A DNA stretch of 64,000 bases, from the NCBI GenBank assembly GCA_003695915.1, contig RFGF01000041.1, forward strand, positions 89,888 through 153,887, read 5' to 3'. Of the stretch, positions 45,096 to 53,458 are shown one piece after another. Position numbers and translations under genes: made by a program. Source of the DNA: Nitrospirota bacterium (GTDB lineage Bacteria; Nitrospirota; Nitrospiria; Nitrospirales; UBA8639). Below the pieces are notes generated by a model. The model was given only the letters and a program-made list of their open reading frames with translations. It did no database searches and was not told the origin of the DNA. Position 1 is the stretch's first letter. Every line of letters starts with the position of its first letter.

Positions 45096-46922
45096 ATGAC
45101 GGTTTTCCGCGACAATCTGCGAATCCTGGGCAAGACGAATCCTCGCATCGCCCAGGCCGTCGAAGCCTCGAAAGGGGGCTGGCTGACTATCGAGCAGGCC
45201 AAAAACGGGACGCCGACCGCCCGCCTCGGAGACCGATGGATACATAGTGCCTATGATCCGCAACAAGAAGCATCTTGCTGGGCCGATCAGCAACGGGAGG
45301 CTATCCAGTCATCCGACACGATTCTCGTCTGGGGCATCGGACTGTTACATCACGTAAAAGCCTTCAATCGTGGTTTGCCTGAGCATGTGCGGTGTTTCGT
45401 TCCGGTGCCCAGTCTCGATGAATGGCGCGACGCTTTGTCTGCAATCCCGCTCGAAGGTTGGGGAGAACGGATTCACTGGTGTCATGGTTCACCGGAAGAC
45501 GTGGCCAAGCACATACTCGATCGTATGAGCCCCTCGCAAAGCTTGCACATCGTCCGCTACGAGCCTGCAGCAGTCCTTCATCGCGAGTTTTACGCCACAC
45601 TCGAGGATGAGTTGCGCACGGCTTTGGCTCGGCAACAGAGCGGCAGGCTGAACATTGTGGTTGTTGGTCCGATCTATGGCGGATCGCTACCCGTGGCGCA
45701 CTACACAGTCCGCGCCTTGAAAGCATTGGGGCATCAAGTCCAATGGATCGATCATAGCCTCTATGAAAGGGGCTACCACTCCCTCGACGTTTTCCGGGAT
45801 CCCGCGCTCTCTCTGGCGATGAAAAGTCGCCTTACGGATACTTTGGGCGTGATTACCCTGGCCCATGTCGCTGAGCAGAAACCCGATCTCGTGCTCGCGT
45901 TGGCGCAAGCGCCTTTATCACTTCCCGTCCTGGAACAGTTACATAGAAAAAAATTCCTCACTGCTATGTGGTTTGTTGAAAACTTTCGGATCCGGACATA
46001 TTGGCAGCAAGTAGCGGCTGGCTATGACTTTTGGTTCGTGATGCAACAGGGGCCTTGTTTCGAGGCGCTCGCACGAGCCGGTGCCCGCCATGTGAAATAT
46101 TTGCCGTTGGCCGCCGATCCCACAATCCATCGGCCTTTGGTGCTCTCGGACGAGGAACTCAAGGAGTTCGGTGCCGATGTCGCGTTTGTCGGCGCTGGTT
46201 ATACCAATCGGCGGATGATCTTCCCTCGTCTGCTCAATCGAGGGTGGCGTTTCAAGATTTGGGGCAACGAATGGGATGATCCGGCAGATTTGAAAGCTGT
46301 CATTCAGCGGCAGGGAGCGCGAATCGATACGGAAACCTGCGTCAAAATCTTCAATGCCACATCCGTGAATCTTAATATTCATTCCTATGTCCAGGAGGGC
46401 TTCGATCCAGAAGGGGATGGTGTCAATCCACGAACCTTCGAACTTGCTGCGTGCGGTGCGTTTCAACTGGTGGATCACCGGATCTTGCTTCCTGAGCTGT
46501 TCGAAGACGGGATGCTTGCGCAACTGCGCCGGCCGGATGATCTGGTCAAGGAAATCAACCGCTATCTCCATGAGCCCGAACTGCGACAGACCATGGCCGC
46601 ACAAGCTCGCGCACATGTCTTAGCTCATCATACGTATGAACACCGCATGAAGACGATGTTGACGGAAATCGGGCTTCATACGCCGGACCGGATAGGGGAG
46701 ATCCTGCGCGGCGGTCGGAGTCCGCAAGCACTGATGGCAAAAAGTGCGGTCACTCCTGAACTCCAGCCACTCTTTCAAGCCTGCTCGGGCTTGCCGCGCG
46801 TCGAATTGGAGGACTTGGCCGAGGCGATCAAACGCAAAGGACCGACGGCGCAATTGAGCCGGGAAGAATTGCTGATACTCATGATGGATGCTTATCGACA
46901 GGAAACAAGAGATTTGGTGTGA
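45096..46922 (+). CDS. Maf-like N-terminal domain fused to CgeB-type glycosyltransferase
   Basis: 608 residues. The N-terminal 170 residues resemble the opening of motility accessory factors (Maf/DUF115): 'NLRILGKTNPRIAQAVE', 'NGTPTARLGDRWIHSAYDPQQEA'. From about 185 there is a CgeB-type transferase: 'IVVVGPIYGGSLPVAHYTVRALKALGH', 'DVAFVGAGYTNRR', 'VNPRTFELAACGAFQLVD'. Maf proteins attach nonulosonic acids to flagellin and are required for motility. Here the Maf catalytic core is absent and only its leading module remains, perhaps as a flagellin-docking part. Start ATG 45096. Confidence 0.75.
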   Translation: MTVFRDNLRILGKTNPRIAQAVEASKGGWLTIEQAKNGTPTARLGDRWIHSAYDPQQEASCWADQQREAIQSSDTILVWGIGLLHHVKAFNRGLPEHVRCFVPVPSLDEWRDALSAIPLEGWGERIHWCHGSPEDVAKHILDRMSPSQSLHIVRYEPAAVLHREFYATLEDELRTALARQQSGRLNIVVVGPIYGGSLPVAHYTVRALKALGHQVQWIDHSLYERGYHSLDVFRDPALSLAMKSRLTDTLGVITLAHVAEQKPDLVLALAQAPLSLPVLEQLHRKKFLTAMWFVENFRIRTYWQQVAAGYDFWFVMQQGPCFEALARAGARHVKYLPLAADPTIHRPLVLSDEELKEFGADVAFVGAGYTNRRMIFPRLLNRGWRFKIWGNEWDDPADLKAVIQRQGARIDTETCVKIFNATSVNLNIHSYVQEGFDPEGDGVNPRTFELAACGAFQLVDHRILLPELFEDGMLAQLRRPDDLVKEINRYLHEPELRQTMAAQARAHVLAHHTYEHRMKTMLTEIGLHTPDRIGEILRGGRSPQALMAKSAVTPELQPLFQACSGLPRVELEDLAEAIKRKGPTAQLSREELLILMMDAYRQETRDLV

Positions 46923-46927
46923 ATCTC

Positions 46928-48589
46928 ATGGAGGCTATAGAAGGGAACAAACAGGTGCTGCTGGTCAACATCACCCGCATGGGTGATCTGATCCAAATGA
47001 TCCCGCTGATCAAGCGATTAGACCGAGAATGGCCCGGAGTGTCCATCGATCTGGTCATCGATTCGGCCTTTACCGACGTTGCGAGATTGCTCCCGGGTCT
47101 GCGACATGTCTGGACGTACAATTTTCAAGCCTTGATGGACGACAGCCGGGCCCGTGCGCGCGATGTCGTCGCTCTGTATCGGGAGATGGCTGCATGGGCC
47201 AAACCCATCCAAGCGATCGGCTATGATCGCGTGATCAATCTGACCTTCAACCGGCGGAGTGCGTATTTCGTTGCCTACCTCGATGCTCCTGACGTGCGGG
47301 GGTTGACGACGGCACCTGATGGAAGCGTCATCGTGCGCAACCCGTGGCTCGGGTATTTTGCGGACCTTCATGCTTACCGGCGGTTGAATCGATGGAATCT
47401 TGTCGATCTCTATGCCTTAGGAGGAAGCGGTATCGGGCCGTTTGACACGATCACGCTCACGGTGCCTGAAGAAGCACGAAGCTGGGCGTCGGCGTTCCTG
47501 CACGCGCAAGGCCGCGTGTCACGATGGATCGCCGTCCAAGTTGGCGCCTCCGATGTGATGAAAGCCTGGCGGCCCGAGTCTTTTGGACGTACCATGGCGA
47601 TGATCGGTCGCGCCGCCGATGTCGGATTTATTTTGATCGGATCACCACAAGAAGCTGGTGCGGCGCGCGAAGCGGTAGCGACGTATCGAGCGGCCGGAGG
47701 GACAGCCGTCCTGGCTTCGGCTCTTGGTCGGACCACCGTCTCGCAGTTAGCCGCGTTGTTGTCGCACTGTGCGCTGATGTTGACCAACGATACCGGTCCC
47801 ATGCACATAGGAGTCGGTGTCGGGATTCCGGTCGTGGCGCTGTCTGTCGGGCATGTCGATGTGTGGGAAACCGGGCCTTATGGCCCTGGTCATTGGGTGA
47901 TCCAGCCAGATATTGCCTGTGGCCCTTGCGGGTTTGATCAAGTCTGTCCCCATCAGACGTGTAAGGATCATGTGCTGCCCGAGCAAGTGGCCGCCGTGTG
48001 TCTGCACGCGCTCCAGTACGGTCCCATGCCTACGGCGTGGTCTCGGGCACGCCTGTATCAAAGCGGGATCGACCGAGACGGCTTAGGAACCTTTTTTCTT
48101 CGGGCGGGCAGCGAGAACCCGCTGTTTAATTGGTACGGTCGATTCTGGCGACGGGTCTGGTTCGAACTCTTTACCGGCCGATCCAGCGAAGAATTGCCAC
48201 CCGAGGAGCATCCTCCGGATTATCACCATGCGCGTGAGGTGTATGAGCATCTGTTGCCCATCCTGGGGTCCTTACGACTCACTGCTGAAGAAATGACTCG
48301 AGTTTGTCGCCAACGTCGCCTGCCGGTGGAAGCGCTCAAAGACTTGCACGCACGCATGACCACGTTGATCCATGATGCTCAGCGCTTTGGACGCGAGTGC
48401 CTGGCCTTCTCGCCGGTTACCATCGCCCTTATGCGAGAACTGCACAATTTGTCATCGGTATCGTTAGAGGCCATGATACGCGAACAGGAACAAGCCATCG
48501 TGGAATGGCAACGCCGCATTCACGTTATCGGACGGCGTTTTCACTTCCATTCCTCTACAAGGAGCGCATGTTATGCAAGTACAGCTTGA
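46928..48589 (+). CDS. Glycosyltransferase family 9 (heptosyltransferase family), copy 2
   Basis: 553 residues from ATG 46928; GTG 46919 (overlapping the upstream TGA as GTGA) adds three residues. 'VLLVNITRMGDLIQMIPLIKRLD' and 'MLTNDTGPMHIGVGVGIPVVAL' define GT9. A Cys-rich segment follows, 'CGPCGFDQVCPHQTCKD', as in many O-antigen heptosyltransferases. The last 170 residues are an added helical region without known domain. Together with the copy at 42709 it suggests two heptosyl-type transfers. Confidence 0.86.
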   Translation: MEAIEGNKQVLLVNITRMGDLIQMIPLIKRLDREWPGVSIDLVIDSAFTDVARLLPGLRHVWTYNFQALMDDSRARARDVVALYREMAAWAKPIQAIGYDRVINLTFNRRSAYFVAYLDAPDVRGLTTAPDGSVIVRNPWLGYFADLHAYRRLNRWNLVDLYALGGSGIGPFDTITLTVPEEARSWASAFLHAQGRVSRWIAVQVGASDVMKAWRPESFGRTMAMIGRAADVGFILIGSPQEAGAAREAVATYRAAGGTAVLASALGRTTVSQLAALLSHCALMLTNDTGPMHIGVGVGIPVVALSVGHVDVWETGPYGPGHWVIQPDIACGPCGFDQVCPHQTCKDHVLPEQVAAVCLHALQYGPMPTAWSRARLYQSGIDRDGLGTFFLRAGSENPLFNWYGRFWRRVWFELFTGRSSEELPPEEHPPDYHHAREVYEHLLPILGSLRLTAEEMTRVCRQRRLPVEALKDLHARMTTLIHDAQRFGRECLAFSPVTIALMRELHNLSSVSLEAMIREQEQAIVEWQRRIHVIGRRFHFHSSTRSACYASTA

Positions 48590-49136
48590 TGAAGAACGTT
48601 GGGAGATGGAGGACTCGACCAGTTTGCATGATGCGTTAACTCGTCTCAGTGATCTGGCGCATGCCAAGGGGCGGTTGATCACTTCATTGCGTGTCGGCAA
48701 TCGCACGTTCACGGATCGCGATCTGTTGCCGGCTGTGCTGTATCGACCTCTGGGGGATGTGGGGATGATTGTGGCCACCAGTGAAAGAATGGATGCCGTG
48801 ATTCTCCGAGGAGAAGAACCGGCCACACACTACGGCGCGGCATTGAGAACAGAAGCCGAAACATTGGTGAAAAGGCTGCGTCGAGGCGAGCGGCGTTTTC
48901 GGCAGATTGACGACTGGCTCGGGCGGCTCGCGGATTATATCGAGTGGGTCGAACTAGCCAAACCCCTTGCGACGTCGTCGTTACCGCCATCACCTGCCGA
49001 ATGGATTCCTGAATTATTGAAAGCCAGGGAAGCGGAAGACACTGTGCGATTGGCGGATCTCTTGGAATATGAAGTGCTTTCTCGATTGCCGAGTGCCCAG
49101 GCCGAAGGCACTCTCGTTCGCGACAAATGTTCATGA
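48573..49136 (+). CDS. Unknown protein at the island-filament junction
   Basis: 187 residues, start ATG 48573 inside the end of the GT9 gene, with AAGGAG upstream. I do not recognise it. The first half reads like a small mixed alpha/beta domain ('LRVGNRTFTDRDLLPAVLYRPL'). The second half is helical and charged ('LVKRLRRGERRFRQIDDWLGRLADYIEWVELA'). It has no signal peptide or membrane segment. It is the last gene before the fliC promoter and is probably co-transcribed with the transferases. Confidence 0.75.
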   Translation: MQVQLDEERWEMEDSTSLHDALTRLSDLAHAKGRLITSLRVGNRTFTDRDLLPAVLYRPLGDVGMIVATSERMDAVILRGEEPATHYGAALRTEAETLVKRLRRGERRFRQIDDWLGRLADYIEWVELAKPLATSSLPPSPAEWIPELLKAREAEDTVRLADLLEYEVLSRLPSAQAEGTLVRDKCS

Positions 49137-49189
49137 ACGATGTGAACACTCGTGGCGCAGGAATACAGTGAAGAATCAGGCTGCGGCTC

Positions 49190-49216
49190 TCAAGTCTTGC
49201 AAGACTTCTCCGATGA
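49190..49216 (+). promoter_or_regulatory. Sigma-28 (FliA) promoter of flagellin
   Basis: TCAAGTCT (49190-49197), an 11-base spacer and TCCGATGA (49209-49216) match the sigma-28 consensus TAAAGTTT-N11-GCCGATAA with exact spacing and the core CGAT. A transcript starting about 7 bases later would have a leader of roughly 110 bases before fliC. This is the best promoter match I found in the window. Confidence 0.82.
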
Positions 49217-49287
49217 ATGAATCGACTCCCCACAATGTGGCGAGCTTAAGAATAGGAGAATGTCAACCGAAGGATTCTTCACCGCAC

Positions 49288-49329
49288 ACTCAGAGCATGG
49301 AGACTCTGAGTCCACACCATCAAGGAGGA
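49288..49329 (+). promoter_or_regulatory. Putative CsrA-binding leader hairpin and overlapping Shine-Dalgarno of fliC
   Basis: ACTCAGAG (49288-49295) and CTCTGAGT (49304-49311) form a perfect 8-bp stem whose 8-base loop, CATGGAGA, contains GGA at 49299-49301. A second pair of GGA triplets lies in the ribosome site AAGGAGGA at 49322-49329. A GGA in a hairpin loop plus a GGA in the ribosome site is the arrangement known for CsrA binding to the B. subtilis hag leader. More GGA triplets occur at 49255 and 49272. The csrA gene at the start of this window supplies the regulator. Confidence 0.65.
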
Positions 49330-49333
49330 TTCT

Positions 49334-50161
49334 ATGCCGCTCATCGTTAACAACAACATCGCGTCCATTACCGCCCAACGCAACTTGGATGTCAGCAGCA
49401 ATGCGCTGAGCGGATCGGTCGCTCGGCTTTCGTCCGGATTGCGTATTACCCGTGCAGCCGACGATGCTGCAGGACTCGGTATTTCGGAAACATTACGGGC
49501 TCAGATTCGGAGCATCGTCCAGGCCACGCGAAACGCGAATGATGGCATCAGCTTGTTGCAAATTGCCGACGGTGGGGCCGCCAATATCGGCAATCTGTTG
49601 ACGCGGATGCGGGAATTGGCCGAGCAATCTGCTAGTTCCATTCTGGGAGCGACCGAACGATCGTTCGTCGATCAAGAGTTTGTCGCACTCCGATCGGAAA
49701 TCGATCGAATCGCGTCCGTGACCGAGTTCAACAATGTGAAGCTGTTAAGCGGTTCAGCCAATAATTCGTTATCGATCCAAATCGGCTTCCGGAGTTCAGC
49801 GAACGATACCCTGAGTATTGCCTTGAATGATCTGACGACGACGGACTTGGCCATTAACAGTGTCAATGTGTCGACGGCGGCTAATGCGGCCAGTGCCTTA
49901 GCGAATATCGATAGTGCCATTAGCGCGGTCGCCAGTGCGCGAGCCACAATTGGATCGCTTCAAAACCGAATTGATGCTGCGGTTCGAAACCTGCAAGTGG
50001 CCAACGAAAACGTCTCGGCTGCGGAATCACGTATTCGCGATGCCGATATAGCCTTTGAAACGTCTCTCTTTGTCAGGAACCAGATCTTGGTTCAGGCTGG
50101 AACCTCAATTCTGGCACAAGCGAATCTGCTGCCACAGCAGGCGTTAGCGCTGCTCCAGTAA
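49334..50161 (+). CDS. fliC: Flagellin, minimal D0/D1 type
   Basis: 275 residues. The N-terminal 'NNNIASITAQRNLDVSSNALSGSVARLSSGLRI' region, 'ADDAAGLGISETLRAQI' and the C-terminal 'ANENVSAAESRIRDADIAFETSLFVRNQIL' region with 'LPQQALALLQ' are standard D0 and D1 parts. The variable D2/D3 part is nearly absent; the middle (about 130-200) is rich in Ser, Thr and Asn, the likely glycan-bearing surface. It is exported by the flagellar type III system and polymerises as the filament. Strong ribosome site AAGGAGGA. FliS at 52211 should be its chaperone. Confidence 0.97.
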   Translation: MPLIVNNNIASITAQRNLDVSSNALSGSVARLSSGLRITRAADDAAGLGISETLRAQIRSIVQATRNANDGISLLQIADGGAANIGNLLTRMRELAEQSASSILGATERSFVDQEFVALRSEIDRIASVTEFNNVKLLSGSANNSLSIQIGFRSSANDTLSIALNDLTTTDLAINSVNVSTAANAASALANIDSAISAVASARATIGSLQNRIDAAVRNLQVANENVSAAESRIRDADIAFETSLFVRNQILVQAGTSILAQANLLPQQALALLQ

Positions 50162-50185
50162 TGACCTAATACACGGCGGTTGTAT

Positions 50186-50207
50186 GGTGGGACTTGCCCG
50201 TCCCACC
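50186..50207 (+). terminator. Stem-loop after fliC
   Basis: GGTGGGAC and GTCCCACC form a perfect 8-bp G-C rich stem with a 6-base loop, 25 bases after the fliC stop. No T run follows, so it is more likely a 3'-end stabilising hairpin or attenuator than a full Rho-independent terminator. It would favour fliC mRNA over the downstream flaG-fliD-fliS genes. Confidence 0.55.
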
Positions 50208-50243
50208 TGCCCGCTGGGTGGCATCGTGGAATAGCCACAGGAC

Positions 50244-50654
50244 ATGACCATGATTGAGGTCATCTCAGCTGCATCCCATATCGCAAGCTTCCTGACGCAG
50301 GCACTACGGGATCGGCCAGAACAGGCTCTTGATAACCTCTTGGCGCCATCTGATTCACCCGGCCGCAAGCGAGAGGTGTCGCCGGTCGTGAGTTCGTCTC
50401 TCAATCCCGATACCCAGAATCAGATGGCCAATGAAGACGAAATTCAGGAAGCCATCAATCGAGCACAAGACGCATTAGACGAAGTCGATCCTCGTGTCAA
50501 GCTCACCGTCGATCGTGATTTAAATCGCGTCGTCATCAAAGTCGTGAATTCAGATTCTGGCGAAGTCATTCGACAAATTCCGCCAGAAGAAATGTTACGG
50601 ATTCAACGATTTTTTCATGATCGGTCAGGATTGCTCTTAAAAGAAGAAGCATGA
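50244..50654 (+). CDS. flaG: FlaG family flagellar protein
   Basis: 136 residues. The C-terminal 75 are the FlaG domain: 'VDPRVKLTVDRDLNRVVIKVV' region, 'GEVIRQIPPEEMLRI'. The N-terminal 60 residues are variable and probably disordered. FlaG affects filament length in other bacteria. Position between fliC and fliD is classic. Start ATG 50244 or 50250 (AGGA upstream). Confidence 0.9.
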   Translation: MTMIEVISAASHIASFLTQALRDRPEQALDNLLAPSDSPGRKREVSPVVSSSLNPDTQNQMANEDEIQEAINRAQDALDEVDPRVKLTVDRDLNRVVIKVVNSDSGEVIRQIPPEEMLRIQRFFHDRSGLLLKEEA

Positions 50655-50781
50655 TCCGCGATAGATGGATGTATCGGGGAACACACAAAGCACTGAGAAC
50701 GTTCCACTGGTAATTGGTTGCCGTTCTCGGCGGTGTGTCCAGCATGAGCTAAGAGGCAAGGTTTCTCCTGGGTCATAAGCG

Positions 50782-52173
50782 ATGAATACGATCAGTTTCG
50801 GTGGACTGGGAAACGGTATTGATTTTGGACCCATCATCGATTTTCTTGTTCAGACGGAACGCATTCCCATCGATCGTCTGACCGATCAGAAATTGAAAAC
50901 CCAAGAAAAGCTGACCGACTATGGGACACTGGGAACGAAGCTTTTAAGTCTTCAAAGCGCGGCAAGTAGCTTACGATCCCGAGTGAATTTCGATAAAACG
51001 AAGGTCGATGTCAGCACAGCAAGTACTAAAACGCTCTTGACGGCAACATCCTCGTCGACGGCTACGGCCGGAACGTACACCATTACCGTCAATCGACTCG
51101 CCGCCGCTCATCAAATCGCGTCGAAATCGACGACTGCCGTGTCATCGACCGATACCGATATCGTCAGCGGGGATTCGGCCACGTTCACGTTCAAGGTTGG
51201 AAGCGGCTCTAATCAAACGGTCTCGCTTGCCGCCGATGCTACCTTGGAAGATCTCAAAAATGCCATTAACGATCTGGGGGCCGGAGTCTCGGCTTCGCTG
51301 TTGAATTCCGGCACCGAAGCATCTCCGCAATATCGATTAGTGCTCACGTCTACCAACACTGGGGCAAGCAATGCCATAACCGTCGTAACCGACTCGACGA
51401 CCTTGGATATGGTTACGACTGGCATCGATACGTTTCAAGCCGCACAAGATTCACAAATCGTTTTGGGAGCACCGGGCAGTGATCAGGTGACGTTGGATCG
51501 ATCAACCAATACGATTACTGACGCTGTGACCGGTGTAACGCTCAATCTTCAAGGCGTGGATGCCAGTAATCCTGTCACGATCACCGTCTCCCAGGATCTC
51601 ACGGCTGTAAAAGACGGCATCAAGTCATTGATCGAAAAATATAATGAAGTCGTGACGTTTATCAACGAACGGACGGTGTTTGATCCCGAAACCGAAGAAC
51701 GAGGCATATTTGTCGGAGAAACCCTTCCACGGACCGTATTGGATAAGTTACGGCAAGCCTTATCGAACCCCGTTAGCGGTGTCACGACGTTGACGGGCGG
51801 AGGACAGATTGGATTTGAAACCCAAACGACCGATGGCACTATTGTCTTGGACGAGACCGATCTCGATAAGCAGTTGAACGAGAATTACTCAGCTGTTCGG
51901 GATTTATTTATTGAGAATCCAACCACTGGAACCGTCGGCATTGCCGAACGGCTTTTTGACGCAGTCGATGACCTTGACGATGTCGAATCCGGCTTGCTCA
52001 CGCTCCGGCAAAATACACTGACGGATGAAGTGGATGATCTGGGTGACCAAATTGCAAAAATGGAAGCCGATCTCGTTCAATTCGAAGAACAGCAGCGGAT
52101 CAAATTTGCCAGACTGGATGGATTACTGAAGCAATTGGATTCGCAGCTCAATATTTTGAATTCGCGATTGTAA
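50782..52173 (+). CDS. fliD: Flagellar filament cap protein FliD (HAP2)
   Basis: 463 residues with the FliD N-terminal domain ('SFGGLGNGIDFGPIIDFLV', then 'YTITVNRLAAAHQIASKS') and C-terminal domain ('LIEKYNEVVTFINERTVF' and the coiled-coil 'LGDQIAKMEADLVQFEEQQRIKF' region ending 'LDSQLNIL'). It caps the growing filament and guides flagellin insertion. Length is normal. A 7-bp inverted repeat lies in the 127-base gap ahead of it. The ribosome site is weak. Confidence 0.96.
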   Translation: MNTISFGGLGNGIDFGPIIDFLVQTERIPIDRLTDQKLKTQEKLTDYGTLGTKLLSLQSAASSLRSRVNFDKTKVDVSTASTKTLLTATSSSTATAGTYTITVNRLAAAHQIASKSTTAVSSTDTDIVSGDSATFTFKVGSGSNQTVSLAADATLEDLKNAINDLGAGVSASLLNSGTEASPQYRLVLTSTNTGASNAITVVTDSTTLDMVTTGIDTFQAAQDSQIVLGAPGSDQVTLDRSTNTITDAVTGVTLNLQGVDASNPVTITVSQDLTAVKDGIKSLIEKYNEVVTFINERTVFDPETEERGIFVGETLPRTVLDKLRQALSNPVSGVTTLTGGGQIGFETQTTDGTIVLDETDLDKQLNENYSAVRDLFIENPTTGTVGIAERLFDAVDDLDDVESGLLTLRQNTLTDEVDDLGDQIAKMEADLVQFEEQQRIKFARLDGLLKQLDSQLNILNSRL

Positions 52174-52210
52174 GGTTCGGCGAGACCCGCGCCTAAGGAG
52201 GGGCATGTAG

Positions 52211-52603
52211 ATGATTCAAGGTGTTCGGCAATATGCACAGACGCAAGTCCAAACGGCTTCGGGCGTCCAACTAATTGTGCTGTTATATGACGGGATGATT
52301 CAAGCAATGAAGCTCGCCCAACAAAGTATCCGCGACAACAACTCTGCGGACAAAGCCCGATTTCTCGATCGGGCCTTACGAGTCGTGGGTGAGTTGTCAG
52401 CCGTGTTGGATTTGGATCGCGGTGGTGTGATCGCTAAGGACTTACAACGCATTTACGAATATGTGCAATATCAATTGTTACAAGCTAATCTTGCGCACGA
52501 TGGTCGCCATCTTGATGCCCCTATTAAAAGTTTGAGCGTGATTCGAGAGGCTTGGCAAGAATTAGCGGAGCGGGGCGTTCGGCATGAAGCTATTGGACAG
52601 TGA
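52211..52603 (+). CDS. fliS: Flagellin export chaperone FliS
   Basis: 130 residues: 'YAQTQVQTASGVQLIVLLYDGMIQAMKLAQQSI' region, 'LRVVGELSAVLDLDRGG' and 'VQYQLLQANLAHD' match FliS. It binds the C-terminal D0 helix of flagellin in the cytoplasm and, with FliW, helps set the free flagellin pool sensed by CsrA. AAGGAGG precedes the start. Followed after 3 bases by the FliT-like gene. Confidence 0.95.
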   Translation: MIQGVRQYAQTQVQTASGVQLIVLLYDGMIQAMKLAQQSIRDNNSADKARFLDRALRVVGELSAVLDLDRGGVIAKDLQRIYEYVQYQLLQANLAHDGRHLDAPIKSLSVIREAWQELAERGVRHEAIGQ

Positions 52604-52606
52604 ACG

Positions 52607-52930
52607 ATGATGCGCGTCAGCACAGATGAGCACAAAGTGTTAGCGCTTACCAAAGCCGCCGCTCTGGCGAGCGAGGAGGGGCGGTGGGATGATGTGCTCT
52701 CATTCTATGCTCAGCGCGAATCCGTTGCATCGTTAGCACAACTTTCACCGAATACTGCACGGCAAATTATCGAATACGACTGTGCCCTTCGTGCACGGAT
52801 CCGGATCGTTCAAAAAGCCATCCAACAAGATTGTGATCGCTTAGCCGCACAGCGTCGCGATTTACTGCGCTTGAAACAGTCTTGGTTCCAATCATCCCCG
52901 CCACATCCACGGTTTATCCACGCTGTGTAG
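52607..52930 (+). CDS. fliT: FliT-like flagellar chaperone
   Basis: 107 residues, mostly helical ('VLALTKAAALASEEGRWDDVLSFYAQRESV', 'IRIVQKAIQQDCDRLAAQRRDLLRLKQS' regions), directly after fliS. FliT proteins are poorly conserved small helical chaperones for FliD; length, charge and position fit. The identification leans on context. Confidence 0.7.
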   Translation: MMRVSTDEHKVLALTKAAALASEEGRWDDVLSFYAQRESVASLAQLSPNTARQIIEYDCALRARIRIVQKAIQQDCDRLAAQRRDLLRLKQSWFQSSPPHPRFIHAV

Positions 52931-53164
52931 CGCGCTAGCGGCATGTTGATCGTGCCGTATCAATGACGGCTCCTGTCAAAATTCTCTCAACGTCCAAGCA
53001 ATGAACGGGCACCTTTGCCACCTTTTTCTGTACATGTTTCAAAGAGAGATTGGTCCTCGCAATCCCCGATGCGGCATAAAGCTTGCAAGCCTAAACATGA
53101 ACAGGTCTGATCTTCCAAGGTCCGTCCACGTTCGCATCGGGTGATTCAAGAATCTCCTAAGATC

Positions 53165-53392
53165 ATGGCGCTCGAAATCAATGGCACAGAAGATATACGT
53201 GTCTTCTGTACGCAAGCCGCTCACAGGGCTGCAAATAAAATTATTCCAATTCTCATGTACTCAGAATTAGCTCTTTCACATTGCACCGATCCGCAAATTC
53301 AGAAATATTTAGAATACATTCGAGGGTCGGCTGAAGAACTTCGAACTCTTGTGGTCGAATGTAAACAGCGCCTTCGAGATGAACAGTCTTGA
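53165..53392 (+). CDS. Stand-alone histidine-kinase dimerisation (DHp/HisKA) mini-protein
   Basis: 75 residues from ATG 53165 (83 from GTG 53141). 'HRAANKIIPILMYSEL' lines up with the DHp phospho-acceptor helix of hybrid kinases, typically 'HEFNNLLTPILGYSEL'. The acceptor His (residue 20) and the following P-I-L-x-Y-S-E-L are kept, but the conserved acidic residue after His is Arg. No ATPase domain follows. It could be a phosphotransfer relay, a decoy dimerisation partner or a relic. It sits between fliT and a PilZ gene, so a flagellar signalling role is possible. Confidence 0.6.
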   Translation: MALEINGTEDIRVFCTQAAHRAANKIIPILMYSELALSHCTDPQIQKYLEYIRGSAEELRTLVVECKQRLRDEQS

Positions 53393-53458
53393 GTCTTTCG
53401 TTGTGCAGCATCGGCCAGTCTTGTCAGTCGGTCATCAATCGCAAAAAGGGGGACTTGC

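Noticed and set aside
50680..50740. GAGAACG...CGTTCTC inverted repeat upstream of fliD as a terminator or operator
   Set aside because: Seven-base stem with a loop over 20 bases and no T run; not strong enough to call.
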